DNA from: DATBGO01 sp036558005
GTDB taxonomy: Bacteria; Actinomycetota; Actinomycetes; Streptosporangiales; Streptosporangiaceae
DNA length: 64,000 nucleotides
Assembly (NCBI GenBank): GCA_036558005.1
Contig: DATBGO010000026.1
Location: 1 to 64,000 of the forward strand
Reading direction: 5' to 3'
Part shown: positions 42,833 through 50,786 of the stretch, piece by piece
Layout: every line of letters starts with the position of its first letter
Position numbering within the stretch: the stretch's first letter is position 1
Notes under the pieces: model-generated
Told to the model about the DNA's origin: nothing
Databases searched by the model: none
What the model saw: the letters and a program-made list of their open reading frames with translations, nothing else
Translations under genes and position numbers: made by a program

Positions 42833-43102
42833 GCCGTCAGCCTCCGCGGCCAGGACCGGCCGCAGTCCCGCCAGCCTGCGGCGCGGCCGGCGCCGTCACG
42901 TACCGTCAGCACCGACGCTACCGCCGGGCCGGCCCGGTGGGCAGGCCAGCGGACGCGAATTGCCCGATCTGTGACATCCCCGGGATATGAGCGCTACGCC
43001 ATTGCCGGGCATCGTTTCGGCACAGGAGGGCAGAGTAAGTGGTTACCGCCTAGGCTCTGCGCAGGGGCGGACGAGGCAGAACGAAGGCGAGGCCGCGCGA
43101 AC
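42833..43102. other. Divergent intergenic region, MoxR operon / ABC operon
   Basis: 270 bases lie between the start of the MoxR operon (minus) and the ABC operon (plus), so both promoters should be here. TAGGCT near 43049 resembles an actinomycete -10 box for the plus strand. No repeat or palindrome stood out. Confidence 0.35.
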
Positions 43103-44179
43103 GTGACCGCTGACCAGATGCCGCGGCGAGGCTTAGCGCGGTACGCGGACGCCGTCATCGCGACCAGCGCGCTGACCAAGCGCTACCCGGGCGGGGTCAC
43201 CGCGCTGGACGGGCTGACCGTGACGGTGGAGCCGGGAATCACCGGGCTCGTCGGCGCCAACGGCGCGGGCAAGTCGACCCTGATCAAGATCCTGCTCGGG
43301 CTGCTGCCGCCCACCAGCGGGCAGGCGCGGGTGCTCGGGCTGGACTGCGCTAGCAGCGCGATCCAGATCGCGGGGCTCACCGGCTACATGCCCGAGCACG
43401 ACTGCCTGCCTCCCGACGTCACCGCGACCGAGCTGGTCACCCACCTGGGCCGGATGTCGGGACTGCCGCCCACCGCGGCGAAGGAGCGCGCCGCCGAGAC
43501 GCTGCGCCACGTCGGCCTGTACGAGGAGCGTTACCGGCAGGTCGGCGGCTACTCGACCGGCATGAAGCAGCGGGTCAAGCTGGCCCAGGCGCTGGTCGGC
43601 GACCCGCGGCTGCTGCTGCTCGACGAGCCGACCAACGGGCTGGACCCGGCCGGGCGGGCCACGATGCTGGAGCTGATCAGCCGGATCGGCCGCGAGTTCG
43701 GGATCGCGACCGTGGTCGCCTCGCACCTGCTCGGCGAGATCGAGCAGATCTGCGACCACCTGGTGGCGATCGACGGCGGCCGGCTGCTGCGGGCCGACTC
43801 GATAAGCTCGTTCACCCGCGCCAGCCGGGTGCTCGCGATCGAGGTGGAAGAGGGCGCCGGGCAGCTGGCGGCCGAGTTGCGCCGCCGTGGCCTGGACCCG
43901 GCGGCGCAGCAGCGGGAGCTGCTGGTCCGGCTGGCTGGCGAGGAGACCTTCGACGTCGTCCGCGACGCCGTCGCCGACCTGGGCCTGCCGCTGAACCGGA
44001 TGGAGCAGCGCAGGCACCGGGTGGAGGAGCTGTTCCGCGACGACGCCCCGGCCGGGAACGGCCGGGGCGGCAGCGCGGCGGCCGCGGCGGCGCAGCCAGC
44101 CGCGACGGAAGCGGCCGCGACGGCGACCGCCGGGGCGGAGCCGGGCCCGGACGCGATGGGGGCGGCCCATGCCGGCTGA
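43103..44179 (+). CDS. ABC transporter ATP-binding protein (exporter, first pair)
   Basis: The 358-residue ATPase has Walker A GANGAGKSTLIK, Q-loop region TGYMPEHDCLPPD, signature YSTGMKQRVKLAQALV, Walker B LLLLDEPTNGLD and H-loop VVASHLLGEIEQI. The C-terminal 60 residues are an Ala/Gly/Pro-rich tail. It energises the permease whose gene overlaps its end by 11 bases. The start is uncertain: GTG 43103 or ATG 43118. This is the first gene of a four-gene ABC operon. Confidence 0.92.
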   Translation: MTADQMPRRGLARYADAVIATSALTKRYPGGVTALDGLTVTVEPGITGLVGANGAGKSTLIKILLGLLPPTSGQARVLGLDCASSAIQIAGLTGYMPEHDCLPPDVTATELVTHLGRMSGLPPTAAKERAAETLRHVGLYEERYRQVGGYSTGMKQRVKLAQALVGDPRLLLLDEPTNGLDPAGRATMLELISRIGREFGIATVVASHLLGEIEQICDHLVAIDGGRLLRADSISSFTRASRVLAIEVEEGAGQLAAELRRRGLDPAAQQRELLVRLAGEETFDVVRDAVADLGLPLNRMEQRRHRVEELFRDDAPAGNGRGGSAAAAAAQPAATEAAATATAGAEPGPDAMGAAHAG

Positions 44180-45122
44180 CCAGCCAGACCAGGCCATCGC
44201 CGGGGCAGGCGCCGCGGCGGCGGGCGGCGGGGTGATCCACGACATCGGCTACCGCCGCTACCGCGGCGAGCGGCTCGGCCGGGCCCAGATCGGGGCCGCG
44301 CTGTGCTGGCACAGCCTGCGCACCGCGTTCGGCATCGGCCGCGGCGCCCGGGCCAAGATCGTGCCGGCGGTCACCTTCGGGATCATGTGCCTGCCCGCCG
44401 TGGTCGACGCGGTGATCGTGGCCCGCAGCCCGGCCGGGACCCGCGCGGTCAGCTACGACACCTATGTCCCGGCGCTGCGGATCCTGGTGATGATCGTCTT
44501 CCTGTCCGCGCAGGCGCCCGAGCTGGTGTCCAGGGACCTGCGCAGCCGGGTGCTGCCGCTGTACTTCGCCCGGCCGGTCCGCCGGCTCGACTACCCGGCC
44601 GCCAAGCTCGCCGCGCTGGTGCTGGCCTGCCTGGCGATGCTGGGGATCCCGCTGCTGCTGCTGTACCTGGGCACGATCGCGCAGGCGCACGGCGGCGGCG
44701 CGGTGTGGGCGCAGACCACGGCGCTGATCCCCGGCCTGCTGGTCGCCGCGCTGTGGTCGGTGCTGCTGGCGCCGATCGCGCTCGCGATCAGCTCGCTGAC
44801 CGCCCGGCGGGCCATCGCGGCCGGCGGCGTGGCGATCTTCTTCCTGCTCACCTGGACGCTGGCCCGGCTGCTGGTGGCGATCGTGAGCAGGACCGCGGCG
44901 GCCGGGCCCGGCGCCGGGCCGCCCGCGGCTGCCCAGCTGTACGCCCTGATCAGCCCGTTCACCGTGCTCGACGGGGTGCGGCAGTGGCTGGGCGGCACGA
45001 CGCCGGGGGTGATCGCCAGCCCTGGCCGGTACGGCCCGGCGTTCGGCGCCGCGGCGCTGGCGTTCCTGCTGACCAGCCTGGGGCTGCTGACCGCCAGGTA
45101 CCGGAAGGCGGGGCTGGGATGA
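44169..45122 (+). CDS. ABC-2-type transporter permease (first pair)
   Basis: The 317-residue protein has a Gly/Ala-rich N-terminus and then GVIHDIGYRRYRGERLGR, a sequence that precedes the first helix in related permeases. About six hydrophobic segments follow (VTFGIMCLPAVVDAVIVA, ALRILVMIVFLSA, LAALVLACLAMLGIPLLLLY, IPGLLVAALWSVLLAPIALA, GGVAIFFLLTWTLARLLVAI, FGAAALAFLLTSLGLLT). The ATG overlaps the end of the ATPase gene. The exported substrate is unknown. Confidence 0.9.
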   Translation: MPADQPDQAIAGAGAAAAGGGVIHDIGYRRYRGERLGRAQIGAALCWHSLRTAFGIGRGARAKIVPAVTFGIMCLPAVVDAVIVARSPAGTRAVSYDTYVPALRILVMIVFLSAQAPELVSRDLRSRVLPLYFARPVRRLDYPAAKLAALVLACLAMLGIPLLLLYLGTIAQAHGGGAVWAQTTALIPGLLVAALWSVLLAPIALAISSLTARRAIAAGGVAIFFLLTWTLARLLVAIVSRTAAAGPGAGPPAAAQLYALISPFTVLDGVRQWLGGTTPGVIASPGRYGPAFGAAALAFLLTSLGLLTARYRKAGLG

Positions 45123-46030
45123 CCGCGATCGAGCTGGCGAACGTGTCGCGCTGGTACGGGAACGTGGTCGCCGTCAACGACGTCACGATGACCATCGGCC
45201 CCGGGATCACCGGGCTGCTCGGGCCCAACGGCGCGGGCAAGTCAACGCTGCTGCACATGATGGCGGGCTTCCTGGCGCCGTCGCGCGGCCGGCTGTCGGT
45301 GGCCGGCCGCCCCAGCTGGCGCAACCCGGAGATCTTCCGGGTGCTCGGCCTGGTGCCCGAGCGCGACTCGGTCTACGCGTTCCTCACCGGCACCGAGTTC
45401 GTGCTGGCCACGGCCCGGCTGCACGGGCTGCCCGACCCCAGGGCGGCGGCCCGCCAGGCGATCGAGGTGGTGGAGATGGCCGAAGCGGCCGGGCGCCGGA
45501 TCGCCACCTACTCCAAGGGCATGCGGCAGCGGATCAAGGTCGCCGCGGCGCTGGTGCACGACCCGCGGGTGCTGCTGCTGGACGAGCCGTTCAACGGGAT
45601 GGACCCGCGCCAGCGGCTGCAGCTGATGGACCTGCTGACCTGGCTGGCCCGGCAGGGCCGCACGATCGTGTTCAGCTCGCACATCCTGGAGGAGGTCGAG
45701 CGGATGTCGGGCACCATCCAGGTCATCATCGGCGGTCGGCTGGCCGCCTCCGGCGACTTCCGGGCGATCCGGCGGCTGATGACCAGCCGGCCGCACGTGT
45801 TCCTGGTCCGCTCCTCCGATGACCGGCTGCTCGGTTCCGCGCTGATCGGCCGGCCCGCGGTCAGCGGGGTCGAGCTGACCGCGGGCGGGCTGCAGGTGCG
45901 GGCCGCCGACTACGGCACGTTCACCCGGGAGCTGGCCGGGCTGAGCAGGCAGCACGGCATCCGGCTGCGCGAGGTGCTGCCCGCCGACGAGTCGCTGGAA
46001 AGCGTTTTCGCCTACCTGGTGGCGTCGTGA
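45119..46030 (+). CDS. ABC transporter ATP-binding protein (second pair)
   Basis: The 303-residue ATPase has Walker A GPNGAGKSTLLHMMAGFL, signature YSKGMRQRIKVAAALV, Walker B LLLLDEPFNGMDPRQR and H-loop VFSSHILEEVERM. Its C-terminal domain resembles that of drug/peptide exporters (IQVIIGGRLAASGDF). The ATG overlaps the permease stop (ATGA). It clearly differs from the first ATPase and is presumably specific for the permease that follows, although mixed complexes are possible. Confidence 0.93.
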   Translation: MTAIELANVSRWYGNVVAVNDVTMTIGPGITGLLGPNGAGKSTLLHMMAGFLAPSRGRLSVAGRPSWRNPEIFRVLGLVPERDSVYAFLTGTEFVLATARLHGLPDPRAAARQAIEVVEMAEAAGRRIATYSKGMRQRIKVAAALVHDPRVLLLDEPFNGMDPRQRLQLMDLLTWLARQGRTIVFSSHILEEVERMSGTIQVIIGGRLAASGDFRAIRRLMTSRPHVFLVRSSDDRLLGSALIGRPAVSGVELTAGGLQVRAADYGTFTRELAGLSRQHGIRLREVLPADESLESVFAYLVAS

Positions 46031-46782
46031 CCGGAGCGCAGGCCAGGCGGCGCGGGAACGCGGTGTGGCACCCGGTGGTGGTGTCGATCACGCTGCGGGC
46101 GACGATCAGCCGCCGCCGGGCGCTGCTGTTCGCCCTGCCGGCGGTGATCCTGACCGGGGTCAGCCTGCTGCTGAAGCTGACCGCGCGGTCCAGCACCTGG
46201 CCGGCCGACTTCCTGGGCACCTTCGGGTTCTCGGTGGTGCTGCCGCTGACCGCGCTGATCATCGGCACCAGCGTGCTCGGCGCGGAGATCGACGACGGCA
46301 GCGTGCTGCACCTGCTGGCCACCCCGGTACGCCGGTCCGCGGTGGTGCTGAGCAAGTTCACCGTGGCGGCCGGGCTGACGATAGCGTTCGGCGCGCTGCC
46401 AGAGCTGGCCGCGGGGCTGATCGCGACCGGCGGCCCCAGCCGGCTCGCCGCCGGGCTGCTGTGCGGGGCGCTGGCCGCCGCGGTCATCTACAACGCGATC
46501 TTCCTGATGGTCTCGGCGCTGACCAGCCGGGCCATCGCGGTCGGGCTGCTGTACCTGCTGGTGTGGGAGGGGCTGCTGGCCAACCTGGTCAGCGGCGCCA
46601 GTGAGCTGTCGGTCGGGCAGTACTCGCTGGAGATCGCCGCCAGCATCGCCCGCGACCCGGGGTTGCAGGTACACCTGGGCCTGCTCACCTCGGTCTTCCT
46701 CAGCGCCGTCGTGACCGTGGCCGCGCTGGCGGTGGCGATCAGGGCGCTGGCCGGGTTCTCGCTGAAGGGCGAGGCGACCTGA
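46027..46782 (+). CDS. ABC-2-type transporter permease (second pair)
   Basis: The 251-residue protein has six hydrophobic segments, among them LLFALPAVILTGVSLLLKL, FGFSVVLPLTALIIGTSVLG and GLLTSVFLSAVVTVAALAVA. The conserved LGAEIDDGSVLHLLATPVRR lies after the second segment, typical of ABC-2 exporters. The GTG start overlaps the ATPase stop. It ends the four-gene ABC operon. Confidence 0.9.
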   Translation: MTGAQARRRGNAVWHPVVVSITLRATISRRRALLFALPAVILTGVSLLLKLTARSSTWPADFLGTFGFSVVLPLTALIIGTSVLGAEIDDGSVLHLLATPVRRSAVVLSKFTVAAGLTIAFGALPELAAGLIATGGPSRLAAGLLCGALAAAVIYNAIFLMVSALTSRAIAVGLLYLLVWEGLLANLVSGASELSVGQYSLEIAASIARDPGLQVHLGLLTSVFLSAVVTVAALAVAIRALAGFSLKGEAT

Positions 46783-46843
46783 GGCGGCCGGAAAACCCGG
46801 GCACCCGGTGCAGCGATCGGATGGCGGACGGCGTCTGTCTGAC

Positions 46844-47410
46844 ATGGATGCCGAACTAATGGGGCCGGCCGGCCCGCTCGCGAGCGCGGGCCCGCCGGGC
46901 GAGGCGGAGCAGGCCCGCTCGTGGCCGGCCGGGGCCGCCGACGTGACACAGCTGTTCCGCGAGCATCAGCTGGAGCTGGTGCGGCTGGCGCTGCTGATGG
47001 GCGTGGACATGGGCACCGCCGAGGACGTGGTCCAGGACGCATTCGAGCGGCTGCACCGGCGGTGGCGGCAGCTGCGCGATCCGGCCAGCGGGCTGGCGTA
47101 CGCGCGGTCCAGCGTGCTGAACGGGTGCCGGTCGGTGCACCGCCGGGCCGCAGTCGCGCGGCGGCACGCGCCGCATTTAGCGCAAATCCCCGCCGACACC
47201 GGGACCGCCGCGCAGCACGCAGACCGGGCGGAGATGGCCGCGGCGCTGCGGCAGGTGTCCCGGCGCCAGCGCGAGGTGCTGGTGCTGCGCTATTACGCCG
47301 ACCTGGATACCGCCGAGATCGGGCAGACGCTCGGCATCAGGCAGGCGGCCGTCCGGTCGCACGCATCGCGCGGGCTGGCGGCCCTCGCCCGGATCTTCCA
47401 GGAGGGCTGA
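46844..47410 (+). CDS. ECF-type RNA polymerase sigma factor
   Basis: The 188-residue sigma factor has region 2 FREHQLELVRLALLMGVDMG with AEDVVQDAFERLHRRW and LAYARSSVLNGCRSVHRR. Region 4 is RQVSRRQREVLVLRYYADLD with IGQTLGIRQAAVRSHASRG. The start is unclear: ATG 46844 is chosen, but GTG 46808 and ATG 46859 are in frame. The stop is directly followed by the ATG of a membrane protein, the usual place of an anti-sigma factor. Confidence 0.9.
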   Translation: MDAELMGPAGPLASAGPPGEAEQARSWPAGAADVTQLFREHQLELVRLALLMGVDMGTAEDVVQDAFERLHRRWRQLRDPASGLAYARSSVLNGCRSVHRRAAVARRHAPHLAQIPADTGTAAQHADRAEMAAALRQVSRRQREVLVLRYYADLDTAEIGQTLGIRQAAVRSHASRGLAALARIFQEG

Positions 47411-48610
47411 ATGATGACGAAGATAGAACAGCGCCTGCGCCGCGATCTGCACGCGATAGCCCAGCAGGCCCAGCAGGAGCAGCTCAGGCCGCTACAGGTG
47501 CCGCGGGTCCGGCCGGGCTGGCGGGAGCGGCGCTGGGTGGCCCCGGTCGCTGCCGCCGCAGCAGTCGCCGCGGTACTGGCAGGAATTTACGCAGCAGTCC
47601 ACAGCATGCCCAGTCAGCTGGCGGCCGCGAAGGTCACGCCCATGCCGCCCTATTACCTCGATAACTCTAACGGGAAGATAGTGACGGTCCGTGCCTCCGC
47701 CACCGGGCGCGTGCTGGCCACCCTGACCGCCCCGGCGGGCCGTGCCTTCGGCCCAGTGGCCGTGGCAGGCGATGATCGCACCTTCGCGCTGACTGAGGTG
47801 AAGGGTCCCGCGTCGTCGCACCCAGTGTGGGAGTTTTACCTGCTGCGCCTCACAGCCGACGCCCACCATACGGCGCTGTCCCGGCTGGCCTACACGGTGC
47901 CGTTCGGATCGGCGCAATATGCAGTGGGCGGCTTGGCGGTGAATGCCGACGGCAGCATGCTCGCGGTAGCGACCTACCCGCTGCCCGATGTGAAGGTGGG
48001 TGCTCCAGTCCCCGAACCGACGCGCATCGCTGTGGTCTCGCTGCCCACGGGGACCGTGGTGCGATCCTGGGCCGCGCCAGGGAAGATCCAGCCCAGCCAG
48101 CTTTCCTGGGTCCGCAGCGGGAGAATCTCGTTCACTAGCACAGACACCCGCCCGCTACCGCGTCGCCCGGCGGTGGCACAGCTGCGGCTGCTGGACACGG
48201 CCAGTCCCAGCCCAGAGCTCCTGGCGGCCAGCCAGGCAGTGCGGATCAGGCAGCCGGCTGGCAGTACCTTCATGTCGGCGCAGGTCACGCAAGATGGTCA
48301 CAAGGTCATTGCCTGGACGTCGGTCCAGCGCCGCGATACGTCAGGCGGGGGCGGATTCCTGCTAGAGGCATCGATGGGGGAGTACTCGGCGCGAACGGGT
48401 CGGCTGATCCGGGGCCTCTACGGGCAGCCGGCCAGCCGCAGCCTGATCAACAGCGTGACGCAGTTTTCCGTCGATCCGTCCTCCCAGCATGTGCTGTTCC
48501 AGGCCGAGGATGTGTATGGCACGATCATTTTCGGCCGGGTTGACAACGGGAAGTTCACCGCGCTGCCGCATCCGAAGGGCTCAGCGACGCTGGTGCTATC
48601 GGCCTGGTGA
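47411..48610 (+). CDS. Membrane-anchored propeller-like protein, putative anti-sigma partner
   Basis: The 399-residue protein has a cytoplasmic N-terminus of about 40 residues (MTKIEQRLRRDLHAIAQQAQ), one transmembrane segment at about 43-65 (VAPVAAAAAVAAVLAGIYAA), and an extracytoplasmic beta-rich domain with WD40/YncE-like blades (NSNGKIVTVRASATGRVLAT, GGLAVNADGSMLAVATY). No zinc HxxxCxxC anti-sigma motif is seen. It starts at the base after the ECF sigma stop behind AGGAGGG. Position and topology argue for a sigma regulator that senses outside signals; this is inferred. Confidence 0.8.
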   Translation: MMTKIEQRLRRDLHAIAQQAQQEQLRPLQVPRVRPGWRERRWVAPVAAAAAVAAVLAGIYAAVHSMPSQLAAAKVTPMPPYYLDNSNGKIVTVRASATGRVLATLTAPAGRAFGPVAVAGDDRTFALTEVKGPASSHPVWEFYLLRLTADAHHTALSRLAYTVPFGSAQYAVGGLAVNADGSMLAVATYPLPDVKVGAPVPEPTRIAVVSLPTGTVVRSWAAPGKIQPSQLSWVRSGRISFTSTDTRPLPRRPAVAQLRLLDTASPSPELLAASQAVRIRQPAGSTFMSAQVTQDGHKVIAWTSVQRRDTSGGGGFLLEASMGEYSARTGRLIRGLYGQPASRSLINSVTQFSVDPSSQHVLFQAEDVYGTIIFGRVDNGKFTALPHPKGSATLVLSAW

Positions 48611-48624
48611 CTCACGGCGGCGGG

Positions 48625-48650
48625 CGCCCGGCCCGGGTCAGGGCCGGGCG
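48625..48650. terminator. Hairpin between convergent genes
   Basis: CGCCCGGCCC and GGGCCGGGCG form a perfect 10-bp stem with loop GGGTCA. It begins 14 bases after the putative anti-sigma stop and overlaps the last codons of the convergent HhH-GPD gene. Good stem strength without a T-run fits an actinomycete terminator. Confidence 0.6.
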
Positions 48651-49213
48651 GCCGCCGCGGCTGCCTTCAGTTCCTTCTTGCGGGCCCGGACCGCGTCCAG
48701 GGATGCCTTGTCCACCACGTCGGCGACCGAGTAGTGCGAGCCGTCCTCGCCGAACCGGCCCGCCGCCTCCCGCCACCCGGCCGGCCGCACGCCCAGCTGC
48801 TTGCCCAGCAGCGCGATCAGGATCTGCGCCTTGTAGGTGCCGTACCCGGGCAGCTCGGACAGCCGCTGGAGCAGGTCGGCACCGTCGGCCGCGTCCCGCC
48901 AGATCCGGCCCGCGTCGCCGTCGTAGCGCTCGGCGATCGCCCGGGCCAGCTCCTGGGTCCTGGCGGCCATGTTCCTGGGGAACCGGTGCAGGGCGGGCCG
49001 CTCGCTGAACACCGCGGCCAGCGCCTCCGGGCTGAAGCTGGCCAGCTCCTGCGCGGTGGGCTCGTGGCCAAGCCGCTGGGCGAGCACGTACGGCGAGCCG
49101 AACGCCTTCTCCAGCGGCACCTGCTGATCCAGCAGCATCGCGATGAGCAGGGCCAGCGGGCTGCCGGACAGCAGCTCGTTGGCACCAGGGTCGATCGGCA
49201 GCGTCAGCGCCAC
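48638..49213 (-). CDS. HhH-GPD-type base-excision repair family protein
   Basis: The 191-residue protein has an N-terminal helical region (LALLIAMLLDQQVPLEKAFG) and a helix-hairpin-helix LSELPGYGTYKAQILIALLG. It matches the short actinobacterial HhH-GPD group related to DNA glycosylases. The catalytic Asp expected after the HhH (as in VDTHV of Nth/MutY) is not visible, and the iron-sulfur Cys cluster is absent, so glycosylase activity is doubtful. The GTG start follows GGAGG. Confidence 0.85.
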   Translation of the reverse strand: MALTLPIDPGANELLSGSPLALLIAMLLDQQVPLEKAFGSPYVLAQRLGHEPTAQELASFSPEALAAVFSERPALHRFPRNMAARTQELARAIAERYDGDAGRIWRDAADGADLLQRLSELPGYGTYKAQILIALLGKQLGVRPAGWREAAGRFGEDGSHYSVADVVDKASLDAVRARKKELKAAAAAARP

Positions 49214-49294
49214 GGCGGCCTCCGGTGAGTGATGGCAACGTAGCCATCCTGCCGTGCCGCCGCCGCCGGCGGGTAGCTGGCCTGGCTGTTCGCC

Positions 49295-49762
49295 TCACCC
49301 GGCCAGCGGGCTGAGCGCGCTGGCCGCCTCGCGGACCCTGGCCCGCAGGTCATCGGGGCAGGCCCGGTGATAGAGCGGGCCGCCGCCGTCGCCGAGCAGC
49401 ACGCTGGCGCAGGCGACGCCGCGGGCCGAGACCGGGCAGGCCGACAGCAGGCCGCAGATCAGCTCGCTGAACTCGGGCGCGGACCTGGCCACCTGGTCCT
49501 GGCAGACCGGCACCGGCAGCCGGGCGCGGGGCCGCCCGGTCGCGGCCGCCAGCACCCGGCGGACCGCGCGGGCCAGGTGCCGCCTGGCCCGCATCCCGGT
49601 CAGCTGCCGCGCCCGCAGCGCCAGGACGACGGTGCCGTCCGGGCAGGCGCCGCGGGCCAGCTCGGCGTCCAGGCGGCGGGCGCGCAGCCGCACCTGCATC
49701 CGGTCCCGCCAGCGGACCCGCCGGATGACGGGACAGCCGCGGTCCTGTAGCAGGACAAACAT
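49295..49762 (-). CDS. Hypothetical protein, basic with Cys-containing C-terminal half
   Basis: The 155-residue protein begins MFVLLQDRGCPVIRRVRWRD at ATG 49762 behind GGAGG. The N-terminal half is very Arg-rich (QVRLRARRLDAELARG, MRARRHLARAVRRVL). The second half has several Cys (VCQDQ, LICGLLSACPVSARGVACAS). No family is recognised. It is divergent from the CGNR regulator gene across 117 bases with a palindrome between them, so it may be that regulator's target. Confidence 0.6.
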   Translation of the reverse strand: MFVLLQDRGCPVIRRVRWRDRMQVRLRARRLDAELARGACPDGTVVLALRARQLTGMRARRHLARAVRRVLAAATGRPRARLPVPVCQDQVARSAPEFSELICGLLSACPVSARGVACASVLLGDGGGPLYHRACPDDLRARVREAASALSPLAG

Positions 49763-49831
49763 GATGCCTCCAGATGGCCTAGGGGTGGCCAGCTGTAACG
49801 TGACCTCTAAATTAAGGCTACCGGTCATGCG

Positions 49832-49858
49832 TGACTAGTCAACTTCTTTAACTGGTCA
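49832..49858. promoter_or_regulatory. Candidate operator between the divergent hypothetical and CGNR genes
   Basis: The perfect palindrome TGACTAGTCA (49832-49841) and the imperfect copy TAACTGGTCA (49849-49858, 8/10 identical) have centres 17 bases apart in an AT-richer patch. They lie between two divergent starts, 22-48 bases upstream of the CGNR ATG. The regulator that binds is unknown; the CGNR protein is a natural candidate. Confidence 0.5.
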
Positions 49859-49879
49859 CCGATAAGCTATGATCGGGGT

Positions 49880-50512
49880 ATGTCAGTGCCTGGCTGGGCC
49901 GTGCCGGACGAGCCCAAACCGGCCCCGGGGCCGCTGCTGCTGGTTCAGTCGCTCGTCAACACCCTGGACCGCGGCGCGGGCACCGACGTGCTGGCCGGCG
50001 GCCGGGCTGCGGCCAGCTGGCTGCGCCAGGCCGGGCTGCTCGGCGCCGCTGACCGGGCCGGGCCCGCGGACCTGCGGATGGCCAGGCAGGTGCGGGAGAG
50101 CATCAGGGCGCTGCTGGCGGCGAACGGCGGCGCGGCCGGGCCGGCGGACGGCCAGCTGGCGCCGCTGCGCGAACTCGCGGCGCGGGCCGCGATCGGGCTG
50201 GAGATCAGCCCGGCCGGCCAGGTCGGGCTGCAGCCGCGGGCGCCAGGCGCGCTGGCCGCCGGGCTGGCCGGGCTGCTGGTAACCATCAGGGACGCGCAGC
50301 GGGACGGCACCTGGACCCGGCTGAGGGCCTGCGCCAACGACGACTGCCAGTGGGCGTTCTACGACCGCTCGCACAGCCGCAGGGGCGCCTGGTGTGACAT
50401 GGCCGCCTGCGGCAACCGGATCAAGAACAGGAACCTGCGGGCCCGCCGCGCCCTGCCGCCCGGCCCGCCGCCGGCGGCAGGGAACACCACGGCGCTCGCC
50501 AGACGTTCTTGA
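49880..50512 (+). CDS. CGNR zinc-finger (ABATE-domain) putative regulator
   Basis: The 210-residue protein has an N-terminal ABATE-like region (LLLVQSLVNTLDRGAGTDVL, RQVRESIRALLAANGG). The C-terminal CGNR zinc finger is RACANDDCQWAFYDRSHSRR followed by WCDMAACGNRIKNRNLR, with four Cys for one metal ion. Members are thought to bind DNA and stress-related ligands. It is divergent from a hypothetical gene and is followed by a small membrane-protein gene. Confidence 0.88.
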   Translation: MSVPGWAVPDEPKPAPGPLLLVQSLVNTLDRGAGTDVLAGGRAAASWLRQAGLLGAADRAGPADLRMARQVRESIRALLAANGGAAGPADGQLAPLRELAARAAIGLEISPAGQVGLQPRAPGALAAGLAGLLVTIRDAQRDGTWTRLRACANDDCQWAFYDRSHSRRGAWCDMAACGNRIKNRNLRARRALPPGPPPAAGNTTALARRS

Positions 50513-50584
50513 GGCAGTGCAGGATGGTCACATCCGGCACGCAGTCAGCAGCGGGGGAGGGTTCCCCGCTGAGGGAGGCCCACA

Positions 50585-50779
50585 TTGTCCCGTAACGTCA
50601 TATTCGCGATCGGCGGAATCATCGTCGGCCTGATCGTGCTCACCTGGGTCCCGTGGTGGGTCACCGTGCTGATCATCGCGGCGGCCATCGCGATCCCGGC
50701 GGCCGCCTACCTGTCACTCGACCCGTCGCAGCGGCGCAGGCTCCGGGCCTCGCGGCGGCGCGGGCAGCTGGGCCGGTAG
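50585..50779 (+). CDS. Small membrane protein
   Basis: The 64-residue protein has two hydrophobic segments (VIFAIGGIIVGLIVLTWV, WVTVLIIAAAIAIPAAAY) and a basic C-terminal tail (QRRRLRASRRRGQLGR). The TTG start follows GAGGGAGG at 7 bases. No family is recognised. Confidence 0.7.
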   Translation: MSRNVIFAIGGIIVGLIVLTWVPWWVTVLIIAAAIAIPAAAYLSLDPSQRRRLRASRRRGQLGR

Positions 50780-50786
50780 GCCCGGG

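Noticed and set aside
50770..50783. Hairpin GGGCC/GGCCC between the small membrane protein and the homocitrate-synthase-like gene
   Set aside because: A 5-bp stem is too short to call a terminator with confidence in such GC-rich DNA.
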